Assembly: GCF_051622035.1 (NCBI RefSeq) | Contig: NC_135355.1 | Span: forward strand, 40,219,986 to 40,283,985 | Direction of reading: 5' to 3' | Length of the DNA: 64,000 nt | DNA from: Arctopsyche grandis | Lineage: Eukaryota > Arthropoda > Insecta > Trichoptera > Hydropsychidae | Shown: piece after piece, positions 47,363 through 58,657 of the stretch | How positions within the stretch are numbered: position 1 is the stretch's first letter | Layout: every line of letters begins with the position of its first letter | Notes under the pieces: model-generated | The model's input: only the letters and a program-made list of their open reading frames with translations | What the model was told of the DNA's origin: nothing | Database searches by the model: none | Position numbers and translations under genes: made by a program

Positions 47363-47760
47363 ATATTTTTTATATAATTTTACTTTTTTTTCTTTTCAAT
47401 GTTCTATTATATCTCTCTATATCTTTCTTTCATCATGTCTTTAATAAATTTGTAAACCCCTGATATAATATACATATGTTGTATGTAGTGTTTGTGTTCT
47501 TTTGATTTTTGTATGTTGTCAAGTTTATATGCTAAAAAAATCAATTCACTATATTAAAAAAAAATTAATCTTTCTCGAGAATTCTCGAGAATCTCGAGAA
47601 ACAAAAAAAGAAAATCTCGAATTCTCGAGATTCAAATATTTCGAGAAAATAAGATTCTCAAATCTCGAGATTCAAATATTCCGAGAAAAGGAGATTCTCG
47701 AATCTCGAGAATCAAAAAAAGTCGAGAAATCACAACCTCTAGCCTCTTCTATATTTTGTT

Positions 47761-48266
47761 GGTTGTGGCTATTTGCAAGTACTATATCTGCGGATTGTTG
47801 GCTATTTGCAGGTACTATATCTGCGACAGGCACAAAGCCTTCCGCGCATGCGCGTGAACTGTCACTGTCAGCGGGTTTACTGTTAAAATTTTCTTTTAAA
47901 CCTCTTAAAATTTAGTTCGAACTCGTAAAGTGACGTAGAGTAAAAAATATAATCCAAATTAGTTAATATTATTAATTGTTAGAAAATAATTATCATATAC
48001 AACGTATAATACCTACATACAAGGACAAGCCGCGAACTAGCTAAATGATATAAATCTATTATAATATATAACGTGCGAAATTTATTTGCTTCATGTATAA
48101 TGAACGATTGATTCTAGCTAAAAAGTCTAGCATACATAAAATGTTAGAAATTATAATCGGATTATAAGTTCACGCGCATGCGCAGAAGGCTTTGCGCCTG
48201 TCGCAGATATAGTATCTACAAATAGCCAATAATTCGCAGATATAGTACCTGCAAATAGCCACAACC
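47761..48266. mobile_element. MULE-like foldback element, second copy
   Basis: Ends ggttgtggctatttgcaag and the inverse ..aaatagccacaacc. Each arm has two 'gctatttgca.gtactatat' subrepeats, then 'gcgcatgcgcgtgaact'. The interior is the reverse complement of the one at 34960-35270. It starts about ten bases after the hAT element's target duplication. Confidence 0.75.
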
Positions 48267-48954
48267 TAATATAAATGATCAGAAAATATTTATTTTTCGA
48301 TCAGTAATAAATTAAATAAGTGATCAGATAAATAATATACATAAATGATAAGTAAAACCAAATAAATTATTATTTTTGAGTGGTTTTTAATAAAAATTCT
48401 TTTTTTATAAATTAATAATTATAAAATCAACATCATTATTAAAATTTTTATTTTTTTTGTATATAAATAATGATAAAATCTACTTAATTAATATTTTTTT
48501 TTTCATCTTGTTGTTTAAAATTGTTGTTGAACGAACAATCAGTGTGATGACAGCTGATAGCCTGCGCATGCGCATTGGCTGTGTAATGTATGTATGTATG
48601 TACATATGTATGTACGAACAGTATGACAAAATAAGCATTTTACATACTTATATAAACTAGTAACCAGGTGCACGCATTCGTGCACTTGATTAAGAGCGAG
48701 TAATTTTTACAGAGCATCATAGGATTATTTTTGACATATTTTGATAAATTTGCATTATTTTGTTATAAATCACCGAATTTCGAGATGCTAAACAACTAGA
48801 AAATTGCAAGATTTTTATGGACAAATTTGCAGCATTTTATAAATAGCGAATTTGAGATGCTGTAATATAGAATTTTGCGAGAAATAGGACAGGGAATCAA
48901 CATAAATAGATTACTTCTGGAGCAAGTTCAATCTATAGAACAAGACCACATTCA
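48267..48954. other. unassigned AT-rich stretch
   Basis: Contains partial SINE-body motifs ('gcagcattttataaatagcg' near 48830) and low-complexity DNA. No gene. Confidence 0.3.
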
Positions 48955-49259
48955 TTTATTTGATTATACAGGTATACACCCATTTTATTAACACGACATC
49001 TATGGTCAACAATGTACATAAGTATTATTCAAGGTCAACAAACATCGATAATCAAACATTACATTCTATGAAAGCAACAAACTATGACAGGTTTTCCAAA
49101 TCGTAATTGGTAAACCAGATAAATTTGTAAACTCTAATAGGAAACGAACGACCTTGGAGTCATATATCCAAGGTCTGACCAGCAGCACAGCCAGGGATTG
49201 AACCCGTGACCACACAATTCAACGCATTGTACGAAAACCATTGATCTATGCTGCTGGTT
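48955..49259 (-). mobile_element. SINE copy
   Basis: The minus-strand tRNA-like head ends at 49259 ('ccagcagcatagatcaatgg' inverted), with inverted B-box 'ggattgaacccgtgacc' at 49195 and shared body 49120-49180. Confidence 0.7.
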
Positions 49260-50127
49260 TATTTAGTTTATTAAAATTTCGCTTCGGTTTATTAAAATAA
49301 GATAAAATAAAATATTCAAATTAATATGTATAGATTTGATTTATGTGTTTAAAATTCAGCTCCAAGCACACTAAAAGTAAACGGTATAAATTTAATTTTT
49401 TTTTTATAAAAACGTGTTAAACTGTAGATAAAAATCTTAAAATTGAAAGTGAACGTTATTTTTTGTATCAAATACAGCTTCTGAAAATCAGAACGACAAA
49501 TGTTTATGATGTTTTTATTTTTTTAAAATTTTTAATCGAGCAAATAGTATTTCGTTTGTCAATTAATAAGGCGAGAGAGTCAACGGGAGAGAAAGTGGAG
49601 AGATTAAATAGAACGAATGCAGAAAGAAAGAAGAAGAAAAAAAAAGAACATGAAGTTGACATATGTGCGTGCGCGTTTCGTTTTCAATATTGCAATCGAA
49701 TTTTATATTTATTCCATTGTTACCAACATACGTACATAAAACAAAACGAAACTCGGTCGACTTGCGTCAAATCGGACACGTCTAATTGGTTTATTATTAG
49801 TGAAATCTGCTTAGGATTCGCTACATTTTACATTTTTTTTTGCAAACGAAAAATCGAGGATAAGAAGCACTACTAAACGCGACACGGTATTTAAATTTTA
49901 CAACTTTGGGTAAAAGTGAAGGAGCTCACGAACTTACGTAATTCGATTTGTGCTATGAGTAATATACATATGTAGTACACTTTCAATAATCCGTGCAAAA
50001 TTCCGGTATTTTTTAAGGCAACCAAATTTTTGGTCTGTTATTTGTTACAGAGATAGATAATTGAATACCTGGGTGAGAATTATGAAAAGGGTAGTTGATA
50101 CAGTGGAGAGAGTGAAAAGATTCAAAA
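49260..50127. other. unassigned stretch with one lone ORF
   Basis: A 137-codon plus frame (49463-49876) includes a lysine run and a hydrophobic C-terminal part but no family is recognised. It is not called as a gene. AT-rich otherwise. Confidence 0.25.
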
Positions 50128-50370
50128 ACCAGCAACGTAGCTCAGTGGTAAGCGTGTAATGCTTTCAACTTTTTTTTTTTGAGGGGTCATGAGTTCGTCC
50201 CTGGTCCGGTGTTGCTGGCCAGACCTTGGATTTAAGTGACCATTTCATTCAGATCAGATTTCATTGACGAAACGGTTCCAAGCAAATTGGCAACCTACCC
50301 TCATTTTTCACGATGAAATATCATCGCATGGGTGTTGGCATATTAAGTTATTAAATAAATAAAAAATTAA
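50128..50370 (+). mobile_element. SINE copy, tRNA-like head well visible
   Basis: 'cgtagctcagtggtaagcgt' (A box) at 50137 and 'gagttcgtccctggtccgg' (B-box region) at 50191. The pair ccagcaac / gttgctgg closes the head. The body is 'ccagaccttggatttaagtg' onwards, and the 3' end merges with the repeat at 50300. Confidence 0.7.
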
Positions 50371-51060
50371 AAGAAATGTGTCGGTCCTGTTTTCGATCCG
50401 CACGCGGACGAATTTTTTTCATATGCCTTTTAAATATATTTAATTTAATATTTATTTGTTTAATATGAACAAAAATGGTAAAAACTACCTACCTACCTTC
50501 ATATAAACAACCTAATATATAATTTCGAAAGAGACTTTGTAAGTATTGTTGGTTGGGAACTTCGAAAACAAGTCAAAATTTCCATGACAACATGGGAAGG
50601 GGGGGGGGGGACGCTAGGGCATTCACCGGGGGGGAACTTCGTAAACAAAACAGTTTATATGACGATTCGATTTATATATTTTTCGATTCAAATAAATTTA
50701 ATAAAAAAACAAATGAATATTTACTATTAGATTCGCCATGTTTAAGCTGTTTATATTACAAAAAGTGAGCGAAGCCGGGTAAAACTTATTTAATTATGAA
50801 TTAAATAAATTTTCAATAGCTGGCAGTAAATGATCAGAGACTTAGCCTAGAGGAAATATTGGTTGCAAGCAGTATATACAGAAGTTTTCTTTCTTTTTTT
50901 ATTATATTCGTACGTTTTGTTGGCATTGTTTTAGCTGTGACGTATGTATAATATGTCGAATCGAAACGACTATTGTACATAGTACGGCGAGCGTTAACTC
51001 AGATACACAGACAGACATACAGAATGGCGATATTATATACAAATATGATAACTTAAAATT
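50300..51060 (+). repeat. dispersed repeat, paralogue of 36540-37262
   Basis: Collinear with the inverse of 36540-37262, but here a Helitron-like element is inserted (50511-50787) and the hAT MITE of the other copy is absent. Each copy is the other's empty site. Confidence 0.75.
50511..50787 (+). mobile_element. Helitron-like element, degraded ends
   Basis: 'cctaatatataatttcgaaa' at the left (TC mutated to CC). 'gagcgaagccgggtaaaac' at the right with CTAG lost. Inserted between 'atataaacaa' and 'ttatttaatt'-type sequence that is contiguous near 37050. Confidence 0.7.
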
Positions 51061-51130
51061 TATGATAATAATGTTATAAATTTATATAAAGTACAAATTT
51101 GGCCACAGTTGTCGCCTTGGGGAGAAACCT

Positions 51131-51400
51131 TTAACTATATTTTATTTTTATTTCATCGAACATGTACATTCGCCTTTACCGATCGCTTCAAAGCGACGAG
51201 TGTACTTAACAATAAATCAATACAATCAATATACATAAGCATTTTATACAATGCGAATTCATACAAACAACCACAATGACATCTATTGAGAAAGTTTTGC
51301 AGCTTTTTATAATCAAATTGGCGAACCTCAGAATAACTTGAGATTTGCAGGAGAGATTGGAAAGGAAATGCCAATTTCACAGGAACCGCTTCAATGTTCT
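51131..51400 (-). mobile_element. SINE copy, head missing
   Basis: Tail with hairpin 'ctttaccgatcgcttcaaag' (51171) and shared body to 51400, where it joins the tail of the next SINE copy. Confidence 0.65.
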
Positions 51401-51412
51401 TTAGTACATTGT

Positions 51413-51828
51413 ATATTTTATTTTATTTCAATAGAACATGTATGTACATTCGGCTTTACGAATCCCTTCAAAGCGACGAGTGTACTAATACAGATACGAT
51501 AAAATAATATAATTAATAGAAGCATTTTATACAATGCAAATTCATAAAAACATCATCCACAGTGACATTTATGGAGATATTTTTGCAGCATTTTATTATA
51601 GAAATTGGCGAACCCCAAGACGTTAAATAACTTGAGATTGGAAAGGAAATGCTAATTAACAAGAAAATTTTCTATGAAAATCAGAAAAATTGACAAATTC
51701 TGATAAGAGACGATCGACCTGGAGTCACAAACCAAGGTTTGGCTAGCAGCGGGACACTAGTGGGACTCGAACTCGTGACCACTCTACTCGAAAGCATAAT
51801 ATGCTAACCAGTAGTTTACGTTGCTGGT
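51413..51828 (-). mobile_element. SINE copy, complete
   Basis: Minus strand: tRNA-like head 51828-51765 (inverted 'gggactcgaactcgtgacc'), shared body, tail hairpin 'ctttacgaatcccttcaaag' at 51451, and a T-rich run at 51415 as the inverted A tail. Confidence 0.75.
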
Positions 51829-52451
51829 ACATGATCGTATGTAAGACGTGTTTTCTCAATTATCCGTGCATCTCTTTCCTATAACTGGAGTACTTTTATT
51901 GTATGAAAATATTTGTTGCAAGTATTACTACATACATACAGCACACTGGCGAAAATCAATTAGTTCGACGTGGCTGGGCATAGATTCGATTTTTCTACTC
52001 AATTAATTTCTCGCAATATCGTAACTTAAATAAATTACGATATCAGAAAGAAAAAAAATAGGTAGTACAGACGAGCACCGTTAGGAAATATGTGAACAAA
52101 TTGAATACAAGTGAATCTGTCAGCGATCGGTATACATTATGTATATGTATATGTATGTATGTATACTTATTCGCTTCATCGAATGTGAAGAATTTCCGCG
52201 TTCTCGTTGATAGGAAATTAAATAAAAATGATTGACTGGTAAAATATTCTATTTTTGTATGCTTATGTTTTGGCGGAGAGCGTAAATAGAAGCCGTACGA
52301 ACGAAAGGGAAATTTCTGCGGATGCTTCGGTAGTTGAATATTGAGTGCCGAGTGAAAGATGATCGATTTGAATGTATTTACATATACACATGTATGTACA
52401 TATTTACATATACTAAATGTAATAGTCTAAAGTATAATTCTCTGTATTATA
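51829..52451. other. unassigned stretch
   Basis: No gene or defined repeat is seen. ATGTATATGTATGT runs occur at 52137-52165. Confidence 0.25.
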
Positions 52452-53310
52452 CAGAGAAACTTTATAATAATAGAAGTGGTTTTAGGCATCATATGGTTGT
52501 CAAGTGAGGAATGTCCACAGACCTTTTCAAATAATTTTGGCGTCAGTCGTATTTGATGCTTGGTGTTCGACGTACAGTCCGATAAAAACTACTCTGTTTG
52601 TTTATATTACTCGCAAGATGGGCAAGTGCATCGTTAAAAATTGCACGATGCATTCAAAAACACACAATCAACAACATGGGATACATTTTTATAAGAAAAT
52701 TGATCATTTAAGTAACATATTATTCAATTAACATCGTAGTTTGCCAGCTTTGAAAAGTGTCATGGGGATCGCCCGCATTCTACATAAAATTTCAGGGGTG
52801 GCACCGGAGAAATGTAAAAATTATTTTTAAATAAATGTAAAAACATTTCTCTTGGTGGCGCCGAATACTCAATTATATTAATAACCGATTATTTAAGTTT
52901 AATTAATATAAACATCGCTCATTTTATATTATAGATATTTTTGTTGAAACTATACATTACAAGTTAATTTAAGAGTTCCCAAGGACAGACAAATCCAAAA
53001 AAGTGGATAAAAATAATCCGCCAACTGAGTAAAGAAACGGATTAGCCCAACGCCACCATATACTCAAATTGTGAATAAAATATCTATATCAAAATAAAAC
53101 TTTAATTTCTGTAGTGAATATGTGATGACCCTGATCGTATTCCGTGCGTTGTACTGTAAAGAGCGGACCCAAAGCGCGCTGTTCATTGTTCACATGTTGT
53201 AAATGCATTGTTAAAGGTTTGCCGAAACTTTTTTACAAAGCATTTACAATAATGGAACAATAGACGGCGCGCTTCCGGTCCTACCTTGTAGCGTAGTTAT
53301 GAAGACGTGC
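52452..53310 (+). mobile_element. THAP/P-like DNA element, 3' end lost
   Basis: Left end cagagaaactttataataat. The interior matches the inverse of 16272-17419 without the MULE insertion. A frame at 52618-52731 starts MGKCIVKNCTMHSKTHNQQ then HGIHFYKK. C-x4-C spacing, followed by a phenylalanine motif near residue 24, is the start of a THAP zinc-binding domain (C2CH); the later Cys and His are missing. A hairpin MITE interrupts the distal part (53157-53283), and the right inverted repeat is absent. Confidence 0.7.
53157..53283. mobile_element. hairpin MITE ('taaag..cggaccc' ends)
   Basis: Left taaagagcggacccaaagcg, right a decayed inverse ending cgcgcttccggtccta. The middle 'aaatgcattgttaaaggttt' matches the copy at 60004. 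ttgta occurs at both junctions. Confidence 0.7.
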
Positions 53311-54784
53311 AGTTGCCGATCTGTGCTGTGACAGCATATAATACCTATACTCATATTATACATCAGCATATATACATATATGTCACCGAAACGTATCAAG
53401 CAGAACCAGTTTCCTTTGGCCATTGTGTAAATATTTACGCATGACGTAACCTAATAGTGGCGAGTGCACTCGTACTAACGAAAGTGCGCATGCTCATATT
53501 AGTATTTTCGAAAACGTCACATTGTGACAATATTGAATCGACGATACTACGCAAACAATATTGCGCCGTATTGTCGCGCTCTGTAATATATAATATAATA
53601 TGTAAGCCGATTTTGTCCTGCACTCGGCGAAAGCAAATCTGAACGTGCCGAAAACGGGCGGTGATGTATAGTATGAATAGAAATAGTCTTTTCCGTGCAG
53701 TGTTGTACCGAAGCGAAATGCTGGATACTATAAGCGGACCTTAATTTGTAAGGAGAGTTGTTCCGAGTGACAAAATTCGATAAAGCAAAGTATTGACAAC
53801 TAAGATAATGAAAACATAAAGAAAATTTCATAGTAAATTAAATTAAAACTCAATTCCGAGTTTAAAAAATCGCAGAAACAACAATAAAAAGATCGACCGA
53901 TTCGTACAGCGAAATGTAAGTCACCAGCCAAACGTCACAATGACATTTCAGCCTGGAGTATTTGGTCATAACAAGCATATGAAATCACCATTATAATATA
54001 AACATATTACCATTCAATATATGAGTGAAGTAAAAATATATAAGCCATAGCCAGCAGTATGGCGTAATGGTAGCGTGTATGTTTAGCAATCAGTGGGTTT
54101 ATTCTGTATTTTTTGCATTTTTCTAAATCTTGGCCACTAAACAAACTAAGCACAGTGGGTATGATCATTAATAGTTTTCAGCGTTGACTGGGTGCTTATC
54201 AAATAACAATAGACTGTTCCATTAGCTTTGCAAGAGTGAACCATTTTCTGTGCAAAAAGCATCGTCATAGCTTGTCGCATCGCGTCTTACGTTAACATTC
54301 TTGTCGCATCGCGTCGTGTCGCTTCACTCTGCACCTAATCTAACCTTCAAGCACAAGCACAACGCTCTTACACTTGACTCATAGTTGTGAAAATGGGAGA
54401 TTATAAAATGCGCATATATTAACATATTAAATGTGTCTTATCACATCAGCCGACTTACAAAAACAAAACAGTAAATCGCGAATTTTCCATACCGTGACCA
54501 AACCGTTGCTAATATCTTGGTTGATGAAGTAAAAAGGCTCTGCGGTTACCGGGTTAGTAGTATGGAATATTTGCGAAAAAAATGCTCACTGCCAAGTAGA
54601 GCAAGTTCGCATACTCTCCACACGTCGCATACTACGAAAAAAAGCCCGAGCAAATCACTCGGCTGTTAAAGGTTAACTCGAAATGTAGTTAACAATTCAT
54701 TTCCTCGGCGGAAAATTGAGCACAAATGACATCAAGATGCGAAGATGATTCACACGGAAAAAAAATACCGACATTATAAACAAA
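53311..54784. other. unassigned, fairly balanced composition
   Basis: Includes a truncated SINE head (ccagcagtatggcgtaatgg at 54050) and a local tandem pair 'cttgtcgcatcgcgtc' (54270-54320). No other gene supported. Confidence 0.3.
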
Positions 54785-55132
54785 TTATGTACAACGACAT
54801 AACAACGCAAGTGCGCGTTTAAATTTAAATACGATTCGTCGCTTTGTTTCGTTTATATATGTGTATGTATCTCGGAAAAGCCGAAATTTTCCTCTCGAAT
54901 TCAATTCGGACAGATCTGGAATATCGTTCACATTGAACAGATTTCCGCAAAACCGATACGCCTGAAGTAATTTACAGACTTCAGAAGTGTTAAAACAAAT
55001 CTCACGAAATGTAATCGACAGCCTTTGATATTCGTAAACGAGACTTTCCATGCCAAGATAAGCTGACGTCAAAGGGAAAACTTGAAGATTTTCCTCGTCG
55101 ATTTGGTGGGATTGCAATGCCGAGGAATTCAT
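54785..55132 (-). CDS. candidate coding exon, unknown protein (115 codons)
   Basis: Not recognised. The frame opens at an ATG (55132) as MNSSALQSHQIDEENLQ and continues 'LTSAYLGMESLVYEYQ', 'ICFNTSEVCKLLQAYRFCG' and 'NDIPDLSELN'. Composition is protein-like with mixed helical segments, no low complexity and no match to the window's transposon proteins. The last third (FKFKRALALLCRCT) looks less convincing, and the true exon may end earlier at an unidentified donor. Transposon DNA begins 60 bases upstream (55190). Could be a first exon, a short gene or chance. Confidence 0.35.
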   Translation of the reverse strand: MNSSALQSHQIDEENLQVFPLTSAYLGMESLVYEYQRLSITFREICFNTSEVCKLLQAYRFCGNLFNVNDIPDLSELNSRGKFRLFRDTYTYINETKRRIVFKFKRALALLCRCT

Positions 55133-55189
55133 TCTGTTTATATATACATATATGAGATATATAATAAGTTAAACTTAACAGACCCCACA

Positions 55190-55790
55190 AGAAGCGAATC
55201 TCTCTATACTAGAATCATTTGCCGAATATGCTTCACCTGTATGGAATAACGCCTCGAATAACTAGCCTTTCCAAGCTCCAAGTAATACAAAATAAATCCC
55301 TAAAAATAATTTATAATACACCCATATATACGAACTTGAAAAAACTACATGCCATAAATAATATTTCGTTTGTAAAAGACATTACTAACAAACTAACCGG
55401 TAGGTTCTATGACAGAATCACTAATAACCATACTAACACACTTGAGAAGAGTCTCGGTGATTACAACAAAATGTCTATACCCTTCAGATATAACACACAG
55501 ATTACCTAAACACAATCTGTTTTAGGTCATTGACTTTTGAGAGTTTTTAATTAATATTATGTATTAGATGTATTATGAGCATTTATAAGAATTGTAAATA
55601 GGTTTTTGAGCTCTTTTTCCTATTATGCTGTACATTAACATTAGAATAATATAATACTATGATTACTAACCAAATTAAATTAAAATTGTAAAATAGAAAA
55701 TAATCAGTAGATCAGTAGCTATTAAAAAATATATAAGATGTATTGTGAAAATTATTTCATAATAATAAAAAGCATTTAAAAATCAAAATT
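55190..55790 (+). mobile_element. jockey-type LINE, C-terminal fragment and 3' untranslated region
   Basis: The plus frame 55219-55509 contains 'ITSLSKLQVIQNKSLKIIY' and 'TPIYTNLKKLHAINNI'. This is the pattern (LQ.VQNK.LR.I...P.YT....LH) of the C-terminal region of jockey-like retrotransposon proteins. The 3' untranslated region (55510-55790) ends with 'aaaaagcatttaaaaatcaa' and recurs alone at 59448-59660. 5'-truncated. Confidence 0.8.
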
Positions 55791-55879
55791 TGCCGAATGA
55801 TTTTTTTGTCATATGCAATTTGGGGATTAAATTCACGTTCTTGAATGACAACAGCTAGGATCACTCGGTTTATTATTTT

Positions 55880-56300
55880 TTACAAGCTTTTTATTAGTTT
55901 TACTTGATCAATTGGTATGACAAACTTCCCACGATCTTCTGATCGCTTCGAAACTTTGCCATTTTGCGAGGTTTGGCCGCCGATAGAGATTTTTCGTCAG
56001 ATTTTAATTGTTTAAACGCCTATAACTTTATCTTTTTCACACTACATCTTATAAAATTTGCATTACAGGCTCTCATTATCTCTCATATATATGTATATAT
56101 TTTTATTAATAGCCTATAATTAGCCGCTTTTGATTTTTTCGTTTGAAAAAATTCGGGTTCTTATCCGATCATTTTCAAACTTTGTCATTTTGCTCGGTTT
56201 GGTCATCAATATATGTGGAAATCAAATCGGTTATTACAATGGTGAAAAATAATCGTAATAGACACGTTTGAAAATACTCCATTATCGTTCTCGGTGACGT
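55880..56300 (+). repeat. copy of the 'ttaattgtttaaacgcc' family
   Basis: 'tcttctgatcgcttcgaaac', 'attttaattgtttaaacgcc', 'aggctctcattatctctc' and 'aataatcgtaatagacacg', in the order seen at 630-965 plus an additional repeated block. Confidence 0.65.
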
Positions 56301-57139
56301 CTATTAGAAAGTTGCCGTATTTATCCACACTCTTCCGATAGCTTTTTCTCTTTTTGCCCCCTTTCTAGCTTGCTTCTAACAAGCGACAAGATAAAGGGTT
56401 GGAGAATAACCTATCCTAACAAAAAAATGAACCTAGCATACAAATTGCTCGTCGCTGAGAAACAACAACGACTGACAAATTGCTAGCGACATGTCTACAG
56501 AAAAATCTCAACGTCAGTATCCAACATAAACAGTATCACGACTTTCGATATGACAGTCGTACGATCGTTACAAAGGTTTCGTAGGTCATTTGGGATTCTA
56601 GACATGATGTGATGGCCGTGTCCGTGAATATGGCCTTTATCGTAAAAAAACGTACACTTTATTACATATGTAATGGCCGTGGTGCGTGCGTCGAAAAGTA
56701 ACGCAATGAAACCGTCATTTGTCTCATACGAAATAAACTAAAAAGGCAAATAATAATGTGCCGTGAAAAGAGTGAACATCTGATGAAACTTTTTTTTGTA
56801 TAAATGACCACTATTTACGGATGATTTGCGTGACGCATGAGAGTTACTTTTGGATTCAATAATAAATTGAGACGAAAACCGCATGTACACATGAACCTGT
56901 CTACATACATACATACATGAGGGCACTCATTACAATAGCAATGTACGTATGCAAAATAAATTAAGTATCCAGAAAGGTTAGGCCAAGCAAATGGACCTAC
57001 TACATATGTACTTAAGTTGGGTGTCCTATTTAAAATTCTCTCAGTAGTATTGGTAGACACAAAATTAAACACCTGAACACTTTGAAGAGACGAATCTTGA
57101 ATCAGAACCAGGTTCCAAGCATTGAAATCGAGATATCCC
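56301..57139. other. unassigned intergenic stretch
   Basis: No gene supported. Short frames only. Confidence 0.3.
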
Positions 57140-57290
57140 AGTATAACACAGTTCTTTTTCGAATGGCTCCTATTCCAAGAGCTATTCGACTTCTCAATGA
57201 AATCGTTGCTGCTGTGCTTGAATCATTATTTTATGATATTATTTTAACGTATTTGTCAGGTAAGCTCTGCTCATCATTCATTTCTTAATT
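57140..57290 (+). mobile_element. LINE C-terminal fragment (family of 1403-2245)
   Basis: 'LFRMAPIPRAIRLLNEIVAA' is shared word for word with the frame at 1748-1807, ending 'LSGKLCSSFIS' and stop. Confidence 0.8.
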
Positions 57291-57295
57291 TGGGT

Positions 57296-57475
57296 TCCAC
57301 GACATAAGGTCCAATGATATAAGATCCAATGGCAGAGGTTCCACGAAAGAAGGTCCACCCGATAGAATGTCCACCTGATAAGTGATCCAGATGATAAAAT
57401 ACCCAGATGATAAAACGTCCGACCGAAAATCGTCCAACCGGTTAAAGGTCCGTCCACAAAAAGTCCGAAAACAAA
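57296..57475. repeat. degenerate tandem motif, ~17-22 bp period
   Basis: About nine variants of 'ggtccannngataa' in a row (gaggttccacgaaagaa, ggtccacccgataga, gtccacctgataagt, atccagatgataaaa, ...). Strongly diverged, no coding frame. Confidence 0.6.
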
Positions 57476-58565
57476 ATATAAAACATAGATAAGACTTAGA
57501 TCCGAGACATGTCAAAAGTTGGGATCTGATTTTGAACCACTTCCACTCTTCAGGTCACTTTGATATCTTACCGACGAAGTAAGCTAATGTCTATGACATA
57601 AAGATAGAAGAGTTTAATCATTATCGAACTCAAAAAAATTACATCGAAATCTTGTTTAAGATCGGAACGATGACAGCTCGATATTTACATATGTATACGC
57701 GACTTTCTACCACCCTTTACAATTGATAAACAGTGGTAAAGCTACTTTTTTAACCTAATTTACTCTCATGTTTTGTAAAAATAATATTAGAAGCTTTTAT
57801 ACTTTATCATGTTCCTATTTTAATTCATTCATTACTGTAGTTTTACACTTGAAAAAAAAAGTATTTGAAGAAAGTTTTTTCTAAGATACTAGCGCTAGAA
57901 ATAGTCATGCTATAATGACAGATTAAACAGATCCAAAATACTTTTAACTGATAGAATCATGACAGGAAACCGCAAATTATTATAGGAACGTTTCGACTAT
58001 TGAGGTCTGAATCTTGAACTTTTCACGACAGCAAAGCATTACACATTTAAAAATGAACATGATAAAAAAAAGAAAATGGCATTACAGCAACATGAAAACA
58101 GAATAATCAGAAAGAAAGCACGACGGTTGTTCAACGATCATCGATGCACAAATGATGCAATAATGACTTGTTCGATCGCGGAATTTCCACGCCAGTCACG
58201 TATTACATATATTTGCACATTCCAAAATGACATGTATTTTCTTTATTATGACAACAAACACACCAGCTTCAACCGAGGAGATCAAGCATATCCAATATAT
58301 TTTATTATTAGGTAATCCGAATCAATTCACAATAAGTAAGTACTGCAGATACAAAAAAAAAGTACGTAATGCGGCAAATTTCGCACAATGCAAATTGTAC
58401 TAATATGATACAAAATGGCACAAGATTGCGTGACTACAATATTAAAATATATTATAAGTGTTTGTAAACATCGCGTTTTCGGCTGGTTTCGTACGAAGAG
58501 GAGTGCCGTCACGCAATCTCGAATAAATTACGAGAAAATTAAAGTCAATGATGATTTTGTGTTAC
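57476..58565. other. unassigned stretch
   Basis: Short plus frames (58076-58315, 58415-58711) show no recognised domain. The second overlaps the better exon candidate on the other strand. Confidence 0.3.
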
Positions 58566-58657
58566 CTGAGAATATCAGGGAGGTGATCCAGAACCAATGC
58601 ATCCACCAATGCAGCGTCATGACGAATGGACCATTCGAAATGAAGAGTTTCGGCTTC
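58566..58657 (-). CDS. candidate internal exon, unknown protein
   Basis: A 92-base interval bounded by a strong acceptor (cttcttattttcag) and donor (CAG|gtaaca). One frame reads EAETLHFEWSIRHDAALVD then ALVLDHLPDIL. It looks like a conserved, charged/amphipathic protein segment quite unlike local AT-rich DNA. A second frame is also open (KPKLFISNGPF..), so the choice rests on composition. No neighbouring exons were identified with confidence. I do not know the protein. Confidence 0.4.

Larger units (their letters stand above)
46415..47741. mobile_element. hAT-like element with CTCGAGA arrays at both ends
   Basis: Ends tagaggttgtgat.cgagaaa (46415) and the inverse tttctcgac.. atcacaacctcta-type sequence to 47741. 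The 8-bp duplication gcctcttc is identical on both sides (46407-46414, 47742-47749). Just inside each end are many 'tctcgaga' palindromes (46432-46560; 47570-47720). The interior has collected a LINE tail (47041-47362), a Helitron-type 3' end (cgggcaaagccgggtagc at 47034) and a short tandem array (46697-46795). No transposase. Confidence 0.85.
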
